Of a stretch of DNA of 33,796 nt, positions 1 to 7,190 are shown in pieces (positions within the stretch are counted from its first letter, which is position 1; every line of letters starts with the position of its first letter). The notes under the pieces are model-generated. The model saw only the letters and a list, made by a program, of their open reading frames with translations. It was not told the DNA's origin and did not search any database. Origin of the DNA: Streptomyces sp. UW30 (GTDB lineage: Bacteria > Actinomycetota > Actinomycetes > Streptomycetales > Streptomycetaceae); the NCBI RefSeq assembly GCF_008042075.1, contig NZ_RDBN01000053.1, forward strand, positions 301,480 to 335,275, given 5' to 3'. A program made the position numbers and the translations under genes.

Positions 1-1112
1 ATCGGGGACGGGGACGGGTCCGGGCGCTGCTCCGGTGCAGCCGCTGTCTCCGGTATCACGCCCACCGGTGCGACCGCCGCCTCCGGTATCAAGCCCAACT
101 GCCGCTCGCAGTCCGGCTCTTGCACCTCGACAGGCTGCCCCTGACCGGAATCCGGCTCAGCATCCGGCGGCGAGGCCTCCGTCTCCGTGTCTCCCCCGCC
201 GGCCCGCTCGCCCACCGCCGCCCGACGCACTCCTCCCCCCACAACCGGCACCGTAGGCGTCGGCGCCGGGTGGGCCACCGGCTGCAGGGCCGTCTCCAGG
301 TCGTCCAGGCCCGGGCGCAGGGCCGGGTCCTTCTCCAGGAGGGCGGCGAGGATGTCGCCCAACGGGCCTGCCGTGGGCGGGAGTTCGGGTGCCTCGTAGA
401 GGACCGCGTGCAGGGTCGCCAGGGTCGTGTCGCGGGAGAAGGGGGAGCGGCCGGCGAGGGCCGCGCACAGCGTGGCGCCCAGCGACCAGATGTCGGAGGG
501 CGGGCCCTGGGGGCGGCCGGAGATGCGCTCGGGGGCCATGTAGTCGGGGGAGCCGACCAGCATGCCGACCATGGTGAGGGCCTTCGCGTCCTGGATCGCC
601 GCGATGCCGAAGTCCGTCAGGACAACGCGGCCCCGCCCGCGCCTCACCTCCGACTCCACCAGCACGTTGCCCGGCTTGATGTCCCGGTGGAGCACGCCGC
701 GGTCGTGCACCTGGCGCAGCGCCGCCACCAGCCCCATGCCGATCCGGGCAGCCTCGGCGGGGCCCAGCGGGCCCTCCTCCGCCATGATGCGTTCCAGGGA
801 GCGGCCGGCCACCAACTCCATGACGATCCATAGGCGTTCGCCCTCGTCGACGACGTCGTAGACCCGTACGACGTTGGGGTGGTCGATCCGCGCGGTCGCC
901 CGCGCCTCGCGCAGGGTGCGCTCACGGCGCGTGCGGGTGTCCTCGGGGTCGAGGCCGTCGATGCGCATTTCCTTGACGGCGACCAGTCGATCGAGAATCT
1001 CGTCGACCGCTCGCCACACACGCCCCATTCCCCCCTGGCCGATACTCTCGACCAATCGATAACGCCCCGTCACCAGTAAACCTGGAACCCCGCCACTTCT
1101 CGTGTTTCCCAT
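1..1112 (-). CDS. Serine/threonine protein kinase (N-terminal part; C-terminus beyond the window)
   Basis: Eukaryotic-type (Hanks) kinase that phosphorylates Ser/Thr on partner proteins. Read from the complement, all core motifs are visible: glycine loop GQGGMG at residues 25-30, lysine K47 in AVKE, catalytic HRD at 142-144 followed by IKPGN, DFG at 167-169 and APE at 193-195. The kinase domain ends near residue 285. It is followed by a Pro/Ala/Glu-rich linker that is still open at base 1, so the C-terminus (membrane segment or sensor domain) is not visible. I chose ATG at 1112 because the reading frame opens there, although the purine-rich GGGGAAT lies almost on top of the start; GTG at 1073, just before RYRLVE, is the alternative. 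With the ATG start, codon 12 is TTA, the rare leucine codon read by the bldA tRNA in Streptomyces. Divergent from the LPKTG protein gene. Targets unknown. Confidence 0.9.
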   Translation of the reverse strand, partial: MGNTRSGGVPGLLVTGRYRLVESIGQGGMGRVWRAVDEILDRLVAVKEMRIDGLDPEDTRTRRERTLREARATARIDHPNVVRVYDVVDEGERLWIVMELVAGRSLERIMAEEGPLGPAEAARIGMGLVAALRQVHDRGVLHRDIKPGNVLVESEVRRGRGRVVLTDFGIAAIQDAKALTMVGMLVGSPDYMAPERISGRPQGPPSDIWSLGATLCAALAGRSPFSRDTTLATLHAVLYEAPELPPTAGPLGDILAALLEKDPALRPGLDDLETALQPVAHPAPTPTVPVVGGGVRRAAVGERAGGGDTETEASPPDAEPDSGQGQPVEVQEPDCERQLGLIPEAAVAPVGVIPETAAAPEQRPDPSPSP

Positions 1113-1160
1113 ATTCCCCGGCAATCGACTGCACCCCCTCGATGCCGCATCGGACATCCG

Positions 1161-1177
1161 CCATTGAAACACAATGG
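1161..1177. promoter_or_regulatory. Inverted repeat in divergent promoter region
   Basis: CCATTG-AAACA-CAATGG is a perfect 6-5-6 inverted repeat in the 156-bp gap between the divergent kinase and LPKTG protein genes. Its position suits an operator for one or both. No regulator in the window is linked to it, so the role is inference. Confidence 0.3.
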
Positions 1178-1268
1178 TCACACTTCGCGCCGTACCAGCA
1201 TAGTGCGGAGAAATCTTGTGGTAGCTCTTCAAGTACTGCGAATTCAGGCGCAGGCAAGGGGGGCGAAC

Positions 1269-1994
1269 ATGAGTTCTCGTCGCACGACGGCCATCGCGGG
1301 ATCGCTGGTCGCGACATCTTTTTCGGCAGTGATGATCCTTTCCTTCACTGCCAGTGCGGACGACCAGGGACCCGGGAGCAGCAAGGGGGGAAAGGTCATC
1401 GACGAGGCACCGGCGGGGGTGAAGCTCACCACTGAGCTGCCCGAGAAAATCTCGGTGAACAACAGTTCGCAAGAAACCGAGATCACCGCCACGGTCAAGA
1501 ACGAAGGGACCAAGGAGAGCGGAGAGATCCAGCTTTTGGTCGTCGGGTTCGACGGCCTGACGGTCAAGAATGTCGAAGGTTGTTCGGCAATCGAGAAAAG
1601 CAATCTTCCGGAGGGCTCGAACAGCGGTTTCGCCTGCCCACTCGACAATCTCCCGGCCGGTGAGTCGAAGTCGTACGCGGTGAGCGCGACATACGACCTC
1701 ACCAAGAAGGGCAACATCTGTCTCCCCGTCCAGACCGGTGACGGCAAGAAGACCTACTGGCAGCAGGGCCCGGTGCCCTTCGGTACGACGAACCCGTCGC
1801 CCGACGCCCCGGCCACCCCGCTGCTGCTCGGCACCGACAACACACCGGTGGCGCCCGGCCCCGACGAACTGCCCAAGACCGGTCTCGGCCGTGACGTCCT
1901 GCCGCTGGGCGCGGCCGGCGCGGCGCTGATCGCGGCGGGCGCGGCCGGGCTGTGGTGGTCGCAGCTGCGGCGGCCGAGGCGGCACGCGGACTGA
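1269..1994 (+). CDS. LPXTG cell-wall-anchored surface protein
   Basis: A 241-residue exported protein. Residues 1-30 form a signal peptide (RR, then a hydrophobic stretch ending ASA before DD). The middle (about 45-160) looks like an Ig-like beta domain: alternating hydrophobics, a cysteine pair in GCSAI and FACPL, and PAGESKSY, as in many actinobacterial surface proteins. A Pro/Ala-rich spacer leads to ELPKTG (LPKTG at 201-205), a hydrophobic stretch and a positive tail RRPRR. This is the classic three-part sortase signal, so it is probably linked to peptidoglycan. ATG at 1269 is chosen because AAGGGGGG sits just upstream; the same frame extends upstream but without a signal peptide at its start. 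No sortase gene lies in the window. Function beyond surface display is unknown. Confidence 0.85.
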   Translation: MSSRRTTAIAGSLVATSFSAVMILSFTASADDQGPGSSKGGKVIDEAPAGVKLTTELPEKISVNNSSQETEITATVKNEGTKESGEIQLLVVGFDGLTVKNVEGCSAIEKSNLPEGSNSGFACPLDNLPAGESKSYAVSATYDLTKKGNICLPVQTGDGKKTYWQQGPVPFGTTNPSPDAPATPLLLGTDNTPVAPGPDELPKTGLGRDVLPLGAAGAALIAAGAAGLWWSQLRRPRRHAD

Positions 1995-2030
1995 GCCCAC
2001 GGGCTCGCTGTCCGGCGCAGACACGCGAAT

Positions 2031-2069
2031 GAGGCTCGTCGGGTCGAAGTCACGGACCCGGCGAGCCTC
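2031..2069. terminator. Bidirectional terminator hairpin between convergent genes
   Basis: GAGGCTCGTCGGGTC (2031-2045) pairs with GACCCGGCGAGCCTC (2055-2069): 15 bp with one G-T wobble and a 9-nt loop. It lies between the stops of the convergent LPKTG protein and bioY genes, so it probably ends both transcripts. There is no long T-run, as is usual in Streptomyces. Confidence 0.75.
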
Positions 2070-2088
2070 TTGCGCAGGAGCTACCGCG

Positions 2089-2676
2089 TCAGCGGTTGAT
2101 CAGCTTCCAGGCGGTGGGCAGCGCGCCCATCGCCAGGGCCGCCTTCACGGCGTCGCCGATCAGGAACGGGGTGAGGCCGGCCGCGATCGCGGCGGAGGCC
2201 GACATGCCGGTGGCGAGGGCGAGATAGGGGACGCCGACGGCGTAGATGATCGCCTCGCCCAGGAGCATCGCGCCCGCCGTGCGCAGCGCGGAGCGGTCGG
2301 CGCCGCGGCGGGCCAGGGCGCCGACGACGGTGGAGGCGAGGATCATGCCGAGGATGTAGCCGAAGGAGGGGGCCGCGGCGCCGGAGGTGCCGTCGGCGAA
2401 CCACGGCACCCCCGCGATGCCTGCCAGCGCGTACAGCGCGAGGGACAGGAAGCCGCGGCCGGCGCCGAGGGCCGTGCCGACCAGCAGCACCGCGAGGGTC
2501 TGGCCGGTCACCGGCACCGGGGAGCCCGGCACGGGCACGGAGATCTGGGCCGCGAGGCCGGTGAGCGCGGCGCCACCGACGACGAGCGCGATGTCGCGGA
2601 CGCGGGAGGCGGGGAGCAGGTCGGCGAGGACCTGCCCGGCGCGTGCGGGGGCTGCGGCAGCGGCAGCGGTGCTCAT
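2089..2676 (-). CDS. bioY: Biotin transporter BioY (S component)
   Basis: Integral membrane substrate-binding subunit for biotin uptake, working alone or with an ECF energising module. The 195-residue product is almost entirely hydrophobic with about six membrane segments. It carries the BioY pattern: ISVPVPGSPVPVTGQTLAVLL, then LGAGRGFLSLALYALAGIAGVPWF, then a glycine-rich GTSGAAAPSFGYILG. I chose ATG at 2676 (MSTAAAAAA) because GGAG lies about 6 nt upstream and the family starts here; the frame stays open to 2760. No bioM/bioN (ECF A or T) gene is adjacent, so this is a solitary BioY. It diverges from the sulfur-cluster leader, with about 266 bp between that holds both promoters; I could not assign a biotin-repressor operator there. 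Confidence 0.9.
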   Translation of the reverse strand: MSTAAAAAAPARAGQVLADLLPASRVRDIALVVGGAALTGLAAQISVPVPGSPVPVTGQTLAVLLVGTALGAGRGFLSLALYALAGIAGVPWFADGTSGAAAPSFGYILGMILASTVVGALARRGADRSALRTAGAMLLGEAIIYAVGVPYLALATGMSASAAIAAGLTPFLIGDAVKAALAMGALPTAWKLINR

Positions 2677-2942
2677 GGGGACTCCGCGAGGTGAGGGCAG
2701 TACGGGACGCTGTGACGCTATCCCAGGGTGTTTCGGTCCCTCACCGTCAGTGGTCGACAAAGGCCGGATCGTGGGGTTCGTTGGCTCCGGACAAAGGGTG
2801 GGGGTTACACGGGGTACGGGGTGATGCCCGTCACTGAGGCAAGGACGTCCAGCTCACAAGCATGTTGCCGGAGTGTGAAGAGGCGTCTCGCCCGTCGGTC
2901 GCCGTCTGGGCAGCGGTGGTCCGCTTTGCTAGCTTCGAGCGC

Positions 2943-3029
2943 ATGGTCGCCCAGTCCCGGAACTTCACGTCGCGTCGCCATGTCGACCTGCGACGCGTGG
3001 GCGCGGCCGCCTGTCGCCGACCGGGGTGA
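2943..3029 (+). CDS. HVDL-type putative leader peptide (28 aa)
   Basis: A small ORF, ATG to TGA, coding for 28 residues whose core reads TSRRHVDLRRVGAAACRR. Streptomyces genomes carry many very short leader-peptide ORFs with this R-x-HVDL-x-R...C pattern, commonly in front of sulfur-assimilation genes; that is family knowledge recalled, not searched here. A cysteine codon lies near the end, and a hairpin starts at the stop codon. It sits 78 bp before the ROK regulator gene that heads the sulfur cluster. The Shine-Dalgarno is weak (GAG about 5 nt upstream). A possible -10 (TAGCTT, 2930-2935) is close enough that translation could be leaderless. Likely role: cis-acting translation sensor rather than a functional peptide. 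Confidence 0.7.
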   Translation: MVAQSRNFTSRRHVDLRRVGAAACRRPG

Positions 3030-3058
3030 GTCGGTCCGAGGTGGCTCCGGTCCGACTC
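3028..3058 (+). promoter_or_regulatory. Hairpin at the HVDL leader stop codon
   Basis: GAGTCGG (3028-3034) pairs with CCGACTC (3052-3058). The stem continues with a T-T mismatch, then CC/GG and GAG/CTC around a GTGG loop. The 5' arm overlaps the leader TGA, so a ribosome paused at the cysteine codon would block its formation. No T-run follows, so it may act through Rho or through access to the ROK gene rather than as an intrinsic terminator. Confidence 0.5.
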
Positions 3059-3107
3059 GCCCGCAGCAGACGGCGCAGTGTCGGACCGGCTCCCGAGGAA
3101 GTACCCC

Positions 3108-4310
3108 ATGCCCCGTACCGAGGCACCCACCCTTTCGTCCCCGATCCCCCGCATCGCCGACCGTGACCGGCGCCGGACCAGCGCCAGCGTCATCCTGCGG
3201 TCCGTGCTGGAGCACGGCCCGGTCGCACGCAGCAACATCGCCCGGCTGACCGGACTGTCACCGGCGTCGGTGACCGACCACTGTGCCCGCCTCACCCGGC
3301 TCGGGCTGATCCGCGAGACCGCCGCGCCCCGGCAGTCCAAGGGCGTCGGCCGGCCACACGTACCCATCGACCTGGACGACACACGGTTCGTCGTGGGCGG
3401 GGTGCATGTGGCGGTGCCGTACAGCACGGTGGCGCTGCTCGATCTGCGCGGGCGGGTCGTCGCGGAAAGGGAGTTGAAGCATTGCGGCGCCACGGATCCG
3501 TACGGTGTCCTCGCCCGCGCGGCCGACGGCCTGGCCGGGCTGCTGGCCGCGGCGCCGGGCAGTCGGCCGCTCGGCGTCGGCTTCGCCGCGGGCGGCTGGG
3601 TGGACCGGGACTCGGGGACGATCGTCGAACACCCGCTGCTGGGCTGGCGCGACGTGCCGGTGCGGGAGGTGCTCGGTGACCGCACCGGCCTGCCGGTCCA
3701 TGTGGACGGCCACGCGCGGGCGTTGGTGAACGCGGAGCGGCTCTTCGGGCGTGCGCGCGGCAGCGGGAGCGTGCTGCACCTGTTCGTCGGCAATGTGGTC
3801 GACGCGGCGTTCGCCACGAACGACGAGGTGCACCACGGCCCCCGCTCCCAGGCCGGAGCCATCGCGCATCTGCCGGTGCCGGGCGGCACGGAGACCTGCG
3901 ACTGCGGACGGGTCGGCTGCCTCCAGGTCGAGCTGAGCGAGCGGACGTTGTGCCGCCGGGCGCGCGCGGCCGGGGTCGTCGACGGGGTGAACCCGATGCA
4001 CGTCCTGCGCGCGGCGACGCGGGGCGACGCCGTGGCGGTACGGCTGCTGACCGACCGGGCGCGGATGACCGGGCGGGCGGTGGGGCTGCTGCTCGACGTG
4101 CTCAACCCGGAGACCGTCGTCGTCACCGAGCTCGGCGTGCTGAGCCGACAGGACTGTCTCGCCGCGCTGCGCAGCGCGGTCGGAAGCGAGCGCGCCGCGG
4201 CCGTCGTGCCGAGCAGTTTCGCGGATTCCGTCCTTGCCGTGGCGGGCGGTTCGGTGGCACTGGACGTGCTCTACCGCGATCCGCTGGGCGCGTCACCTGA
4301 GGCTATTTAA
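3108..4310 (+). CDS. ROK family transcriptional regulator
   Basis: A 400-residue DNA-binding regulator. Residues 24-75 form a winged helix-turn-helix (ARSNIARLTGLSPASVTDH, then LGLIRE). The rest is a ROK (repressor, ORF, kinase) fold with the zinc motif CDCGRVGC (cysteines 264, 266, 271). The kinase phosphate motif DxGGTK is absent, and the usual sugar-binding E-x-G-H is replaced by AIAH, so it is a regulator and probably does not sense an ordinary hexose. ATG at 3108 is chosen for GAGGAAG at good spacing; the frame opens at 3078 with no ribosome site. It lies between two leader peptides and upstream of the organosulfur uptake genes, which it probably controls. The ligand is unknown; a sulfur-containing compound is an inference. 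Confidence 0.88.
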   Translation: MPRTEAPTLSSPIPRIADRDRRRTSASVILRSVLEHGPVARSNIARLTGLSPASVTDHCARLTRLGLIRETAAPRQSKGVGRPHVPIDLDDTRFVVGGVHVAVPYSTVALLDLRGRVVAERELKHCGATDPYGVLARAADGLAGLLAAAPGSRPLGVGFAAGGWVDRDSGTIVEHPLLGWRDVPVREVLGDRTGLPVHVDGHARALVNAERLFGRARGSGSVLHLFVGNVVDAAFATNDEVHHGPRSQAGAIAHLPVPGGTETCDCGRVGCLQVELSERTLCRRARAAGVVDGVNPMHVLRAATRGDAVAVRLLTDRARMTGRAVGLLLDVLNPETVVVTELGVLSRQDCLAALRSAVGSERAAAVVPSSFADSVLAVAGGSVALDVLYRDPLGASPEAI

Positions 4311-4343
4311 TTCAGAAACTCGGAATGTTGACAAGGAACACCG

Positions 4344-4403
4344 ATGGCCGGGAACCTACTGCTCATGAGCCTGTTCGTGAGCTGTCGCACCCACTGTTGC
4401 TGA
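4344..4403 (+). CDS. Cysteine-ending leader peptide MAGNLLLMSLFVSCRTHCC
   Basis: A 19-codon ORF with a well-spaced ribosome site (AAGGA, 7 nt before ATG). It ends Cys-Arg-Thr-His-Cys-Cys-stop: three cysteine codons in the last six. It is not inside any other gene and lies between the ROK gene and the ABC binding-protein gene. Hairpins begin at its stop codon and continue to about 4495. The clustering of cysteine codons at the end is the hallmark of an attenuator leader: when Cys-tRNA is short, the ribosome stalls on these codons and changes the fold of the RNA. Polycysteine upstream ORFs are known in mycobacteria before sulfur genes. The downstream genes acquire sulfur from organic sources, which fits. 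Confidence 0.72.
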   Translation: MAGNLLLMSLFVSCRTHCC

Positions 4404-4495
4404 CACGTCGCCGCGTGTGAAGCGCTCATTTTCTCCTGCGTGAATTCCCTTTCTCCGGCCTCTCCGGCCCGGAATTCCGCATGCCTTCTTTCCTG
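4403..4495 (+). promoter_or_regulatory. Putative cysteine attenuator RNA
   Basis: Two stem-loops follow the Cys leader. The first, ACACG (4403-4407) with CGTGT (4414-4418), starts on the stop codon. The second is larger: TGCG-t-GAATTCC (4437-4448) with GGAATTCCGCA (4471-4481), 11 bp with one bulged T, topped by GGCC/GGCC (4457-4460 and 4466-4469). It is followed by a T-rich stretch, TTCTTTCCT, like an intrinsic terminator. The binding-protein gene starts 55 bp later. Ribosome position on the leader could decide whether the terminator forms. No clean competing antiterminator was identified by eye. Confidence 0.5.
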
Positions 4496-4536
4496 CTGAA
4501 CGCACATATTCCTCCCTGAACTCGCGGAGCTCTCCC

Positions 4537-5604
4537 ATGCCTTCATCCCCCGTGTCCGGTGTCGACCGACGGCTCTTCCTCACCTCCCTCCTCGGCGCCG
4601 CGGCCGGCGTCGCCGGACTCAGCGGCTGCGCCGACAGCAGCGCGGCCGCCGCGAGCAAGGGCGCCTCGACCGCCCCGCTGGCCACAAAGGTGCCCGCCGG
4701 TACGAGCCTGAAGATCGCCTCGTTCCAGAACACCCAGCAACTCCAGTTCAGACTGGCCAAGTTGGGCGATCCGCCCTTCACGGTCAGCAACTGGCTGAAC
4801 ATCGGCGCCGGGCCCGATGTCATCAACGCCTTCCGGGCCAAGTCCCTGGACCTCGCCAACAACGCGGGCATCCCGCCGATCCAGGCGCACTACCAGGGCT
4901 TCGACGCGAAGATCGTGGCGATCAACATCACCCGTAAGCCCAACTACCTCTTCGCCACCAAGCCCGGCAGCGACATCCGGTCGGTCCAGGACTTCAAGGG
5001 CAGGAAGCTCGCCTTCTCGCAGGGCCAGGCGCAGGGCGTCGTCCTGCTCCGCGCGCTGAAGAAGGCCGGGCTGAAGTACGACGAGGTGGAGCTGGTCCCG
5101 CTGACCAGCAACCAGTTCCTCACGGCCCTGCAGTCCGGGCAGGTCGACATCGCCCCGCTCGGCAACAGTCAGGCGCCCGCCTATCTGACGCAGTACGAGG
5201 GCAAGGGCGCTCGCGTCATCACCACCGACGTCGTCGACCTGCTCAACCTGCTGTGGGCGCCGGTCTCGGTGCTGAACGACTCCGCGAAGGCCGCCGCGGT
5301 CGCCGCGTACATCCCGTACTGGGCCAAGGGCCAGGTGTGGACGTACGAGCACCCCGACGTCTGGAACCGGGAGTTCTACGTCAAGACGCAGAACCTGACC
5401 CTCCCCCAGGCCGAGGCGATCACCGAGCTCGCCAACAAGCCGCTGTTCCCGCCGAGCTGGGACGAGGCGATCAAGTGGGAGCAGGAGACCGCGGATCTGC
5501 TCGCCGAGGGCGGGTTCGTGAAGAAGTTCGACGTCAGCGAGCTCTTCGACCACCGCTTCGAGGGCATCGCCGCGAAGTCCGTACCGGCCGAGTACCGGAA
5601 GTGA
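4537..5604 (+). CDS. ABC transporter substrate-binding lipoprotein, sulfonate/taurine type
   Basis: A 355-residue extracellular binding protein. The N-terminus has a Tat-like RRLFL motif (11-15), a hydrophobic stretch and a lipobox LSGC, with the lipidated cysteine at 31. The mature part matches the SsuA/NrtA/ThiY-like fold: LKIASFQ at the start, then DLANNAGIPPIQA, DFKGRKLAFSQGQAQGVVLLRALKKAGL and LQSGQVDIAPLG. The start is ATG with GGAG about 8 nt upstream. It heads an importer operon with the permease (5-bp gap) and ATPase, followed by two oxygenases that release sulfur from organic compounds. The substrate is therefore probably a sulfonate or sulfate ester. Nitrate, thiamine-precursor or taurine use cannot be excluded from the fold alone. 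Confidence 0.87.
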   Translation: MPSSPVSGVDRRLFLTSLLGAAAGVAGLSGCADSSAAAASKGASTAPLATKVPAGTSLKIASFQNTQQLQFRLAKLGDPPFTVSNWLNIGAGPDVINAFRAKSLDLANNAGIPPIQAHYQGFDAKIVAINITRKPNYLFATKPGSDIRSVQDFKGRKLAFSQGQAQGVVLLRALKKAGLKYDEVELVPLTSNQFLTALQSGQVDIAPLGNSQAPAYLTQYEGKGARVITTDVVDLLNLLWAPVSVLNDSAKAAAVAAYIPYWAKGQVWTYEHPDVWNREFYVKTQNLTLPQAEAITELANKPLFPPSWDEAIKWEQETADLLAEGGFVKKFDVSELFDHRFEGIAAKSVPAEYRK

Positions 5605-5609
5605 CCGCC

Positions 5610-6455
5610 ATGACCACGACCACCCTGGACAAGGCCGCCGCCGTCGCCGTCGACGCCGACGAGCGGCCCCGTAAACGCCGCCGCAGGCTCGCCCCCGGCA
5701 AACGCCTGCCCGCCGCCCGGCTCGCCGGGCCCCTGCTGGTGCTCGCGCTGTGGGCCGTCGCGTCCGCCGCCGAGGCGCTCGACCCCGCCGCGATACCCGC
5801 ACCCTGGACGGTGGTGGAGACCGGCGCCCAGCTGTGGACCGACGGGACCCTGATCACCGACATCCTCACCTCGTTGCAGCGGGCCGCGTCCGGGTTCGTG
5901 ATCGGTCTGACCGCGGGCGTGGTGCTGGCCCTGGCCTCCGGGCTCACCCGCACCGGGGAGGCGCTGATCGACGGCACGGTCAACCTCAACCGGGCCATCC
6001 CGACCCTCGGTCTGATCCCGCTGTTCATCCTCTGGCTGGGCATCGGCGAGACCTTCAAGATCGCGATCATCGCGATCGTCGTCTACATCCCGATCTACCT
6101 CAACACGCATGCCGCCCTGTCCGGCATCGACAACCGGTTCGTCGAGCTCGCCGAGGTGCAGGGCCTGTCGAAGCTGCGCTTCATCCGGGAGATCGTCATC
6201 CCCGGCGCGCTGCCCGGGTTCTTCGTGGGACTCCGACTCGGCGTGACCGGCTCCTGGCTGGGCCTGGTGGTCCTGGAGCAGATCAACGCCACCAGCGGCC
6301 TCGGCTACATGATGTTCCAGGCCACGAACTACGGCCAGTCGGACGTCATCCTCGTCGGCCTGGTCGTCTACGGCATCTTCGGCCTCGTCTCGGACAGCAC
6401 GGTCCGTCTCATCGAACGGAGGGTGCTGTCGTGGCGCCGCACACTGAGCAGCTGA
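5610..6455 (+). CDS. ABC transporter permease, sulfonate/taurine type
   Basis: Inner-membrane channel subunit of 281 residues. After a charged N-terminal tail (DERPRKRRRRLAPGKR) come about six membrane segments and the binding-protein-dependent permease loop ELAEVQGLSKLRFIREIVIPGALPG, which docks with the ATPase. It has the SsuC/TauC layout. ATG at 5610 has GGAAGTG 7 nt upstream. GTG at 5601, overlapping the stop of the binding-protein gene as GTGA, is an in-frame alternative. The end overlaps the ATPase gene by 25 bp. Confidence 0.88.
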   Translation: MTTTTLDKAAAVAVDADERPRKRRRRLAPGKRLPAARLAGPLLVLALWAVASAAEALDPAAIPAPWTVVETGAQLWTDGTLITDILTSLQRAASGFVIGLTAGVVLALASGLTRTGEALIDGTVNLNRAIPTLGLIPLFILWLGIGETFKIAIIAIVVYIPIYLNTHAALSGIDNRFVELAEVQGLSKLRFIREIVIPGALPGFFVGLRLGVTGSWLGLVVLEQINATSGLGYMMFQATNYGQSDVILVGLVVYGIFGLVSDSTVRLIERRVLSWRRTLSS

Positions 6456-7162
6456 CCCGCCCCGCCGTCCAACTCCGCTCGCTGACGCGCTCGTTCGACC
6501 AGCGTGTCGTCCTCGACGGCATCGACCTGGACATCCCCGCCGGCCAGTTCGTGGCCCTGCTGGGGCACAGCGGCTCCGGCAAGAGCACCCTGCTGCGGGC
6601 GGTCGCCGGGCTCGACCACGAGGTCACCGGCAGCGGACAGCTCAGCTCGCCGGACCGGGTGTCGGTCGTCTTCCAGGACTCCCGGCTGCTGCCCTGGCGC
6701 CGCATCCTCGCCAACGTCCTGCTCGGGCTCGACGGCAGGGAGGCGGAGCAGAAGGGCCGCGAGGCCCTCGCCGAGGTCGGGCTGGAGGGCCGCGAGCGTG
6801 CCTGGCCCAACGAGCTGTCCGGCGGCGAGCAGCAGCGCGCGGCACTGGCCCGCTCGCTCGTGCGCGAGCCCGAACTCCTGCTGGCCGACGAGCCGTTCGG
6901 GGCGCTGGACGCCCTCACCCGGATCAAGATGCACAACCTGCTGCGGGAGCTGTGGGAACGCCACCGCCCCTCCGTACTGCTCGTCACCCACGACGTCGAC
7001 GAGGCGATCGTGCTCGCCGACCGGGTGCTCGTGCTCGACCGGGGCCGTATCGGCCTCGACCTGACCATCGACCGCCCGCATCCACGGACGTACCGGGATC
7101 CGCTGCTCGGCGAGTACCGCGAACGACTGCTGGCCGCGCTCGGCGTGACGGAGGACCACTGA
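6431..7162 (+). CDS. ABC transporter ATP-binding protein, sulfonate/taurine type
   Basis: A 243-residue ATPase that powers the importer. Walker A GHSGSGKST (45-53), Q-loop VFQDSRLLPW, signature LSGGEQQR, Walker B LLLADEPFGALD and the switch histidine in VTHDVDEA are all present. The LLPW after the Q-loop is characteristic of the SsuB/TauB/NrtD branch. GTG at 6431 is chosen for the strong GGAGGG 8 nt upstream. The long frame running back to 5750 is a shadow of the permease gene. The gene overlaps the permease end by 25 bp, indicating translational coupling. Confidence 0.9.
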   Translation: MAPHTEQLTRPAVQLRSLTRSFDQRVVLDGIDLDIPAGQFVALLGHSGSGKSTLLRAVAGLDHEVTGSGQLSSPDRVSVVFQDSRLLPWRRILANVLLGLDGREAEQKGREALAEVGLEGRERAWPNELSGGEQQRAALARSLVREPELLLADEPFGALDALTRIKMHNLLRELWERHRPSVLLVTHDVDEAIVLADRVLVLDRGRIGLDLTIDRPHPRTYRDPLLGEYRERLLAALGVTEDH

Positions 7163-7190
7163 AGTGACCCTCGGCTGCCCGTGACCGCCT

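Noticed and set aside
922..1317. Minus ORF of 131 aa in the kinase start region
   Set aside because: A different frame from the kinase; its second half overlaps the kinase glycine loop and lacks any family features.
4328..4333. TTGACA as the -35 box of a promoter
   Set aside because: No acceptable -10 at 16-19 bp downstream, and a start there would remove the Cys leader start codon, which has its own ribosome site.
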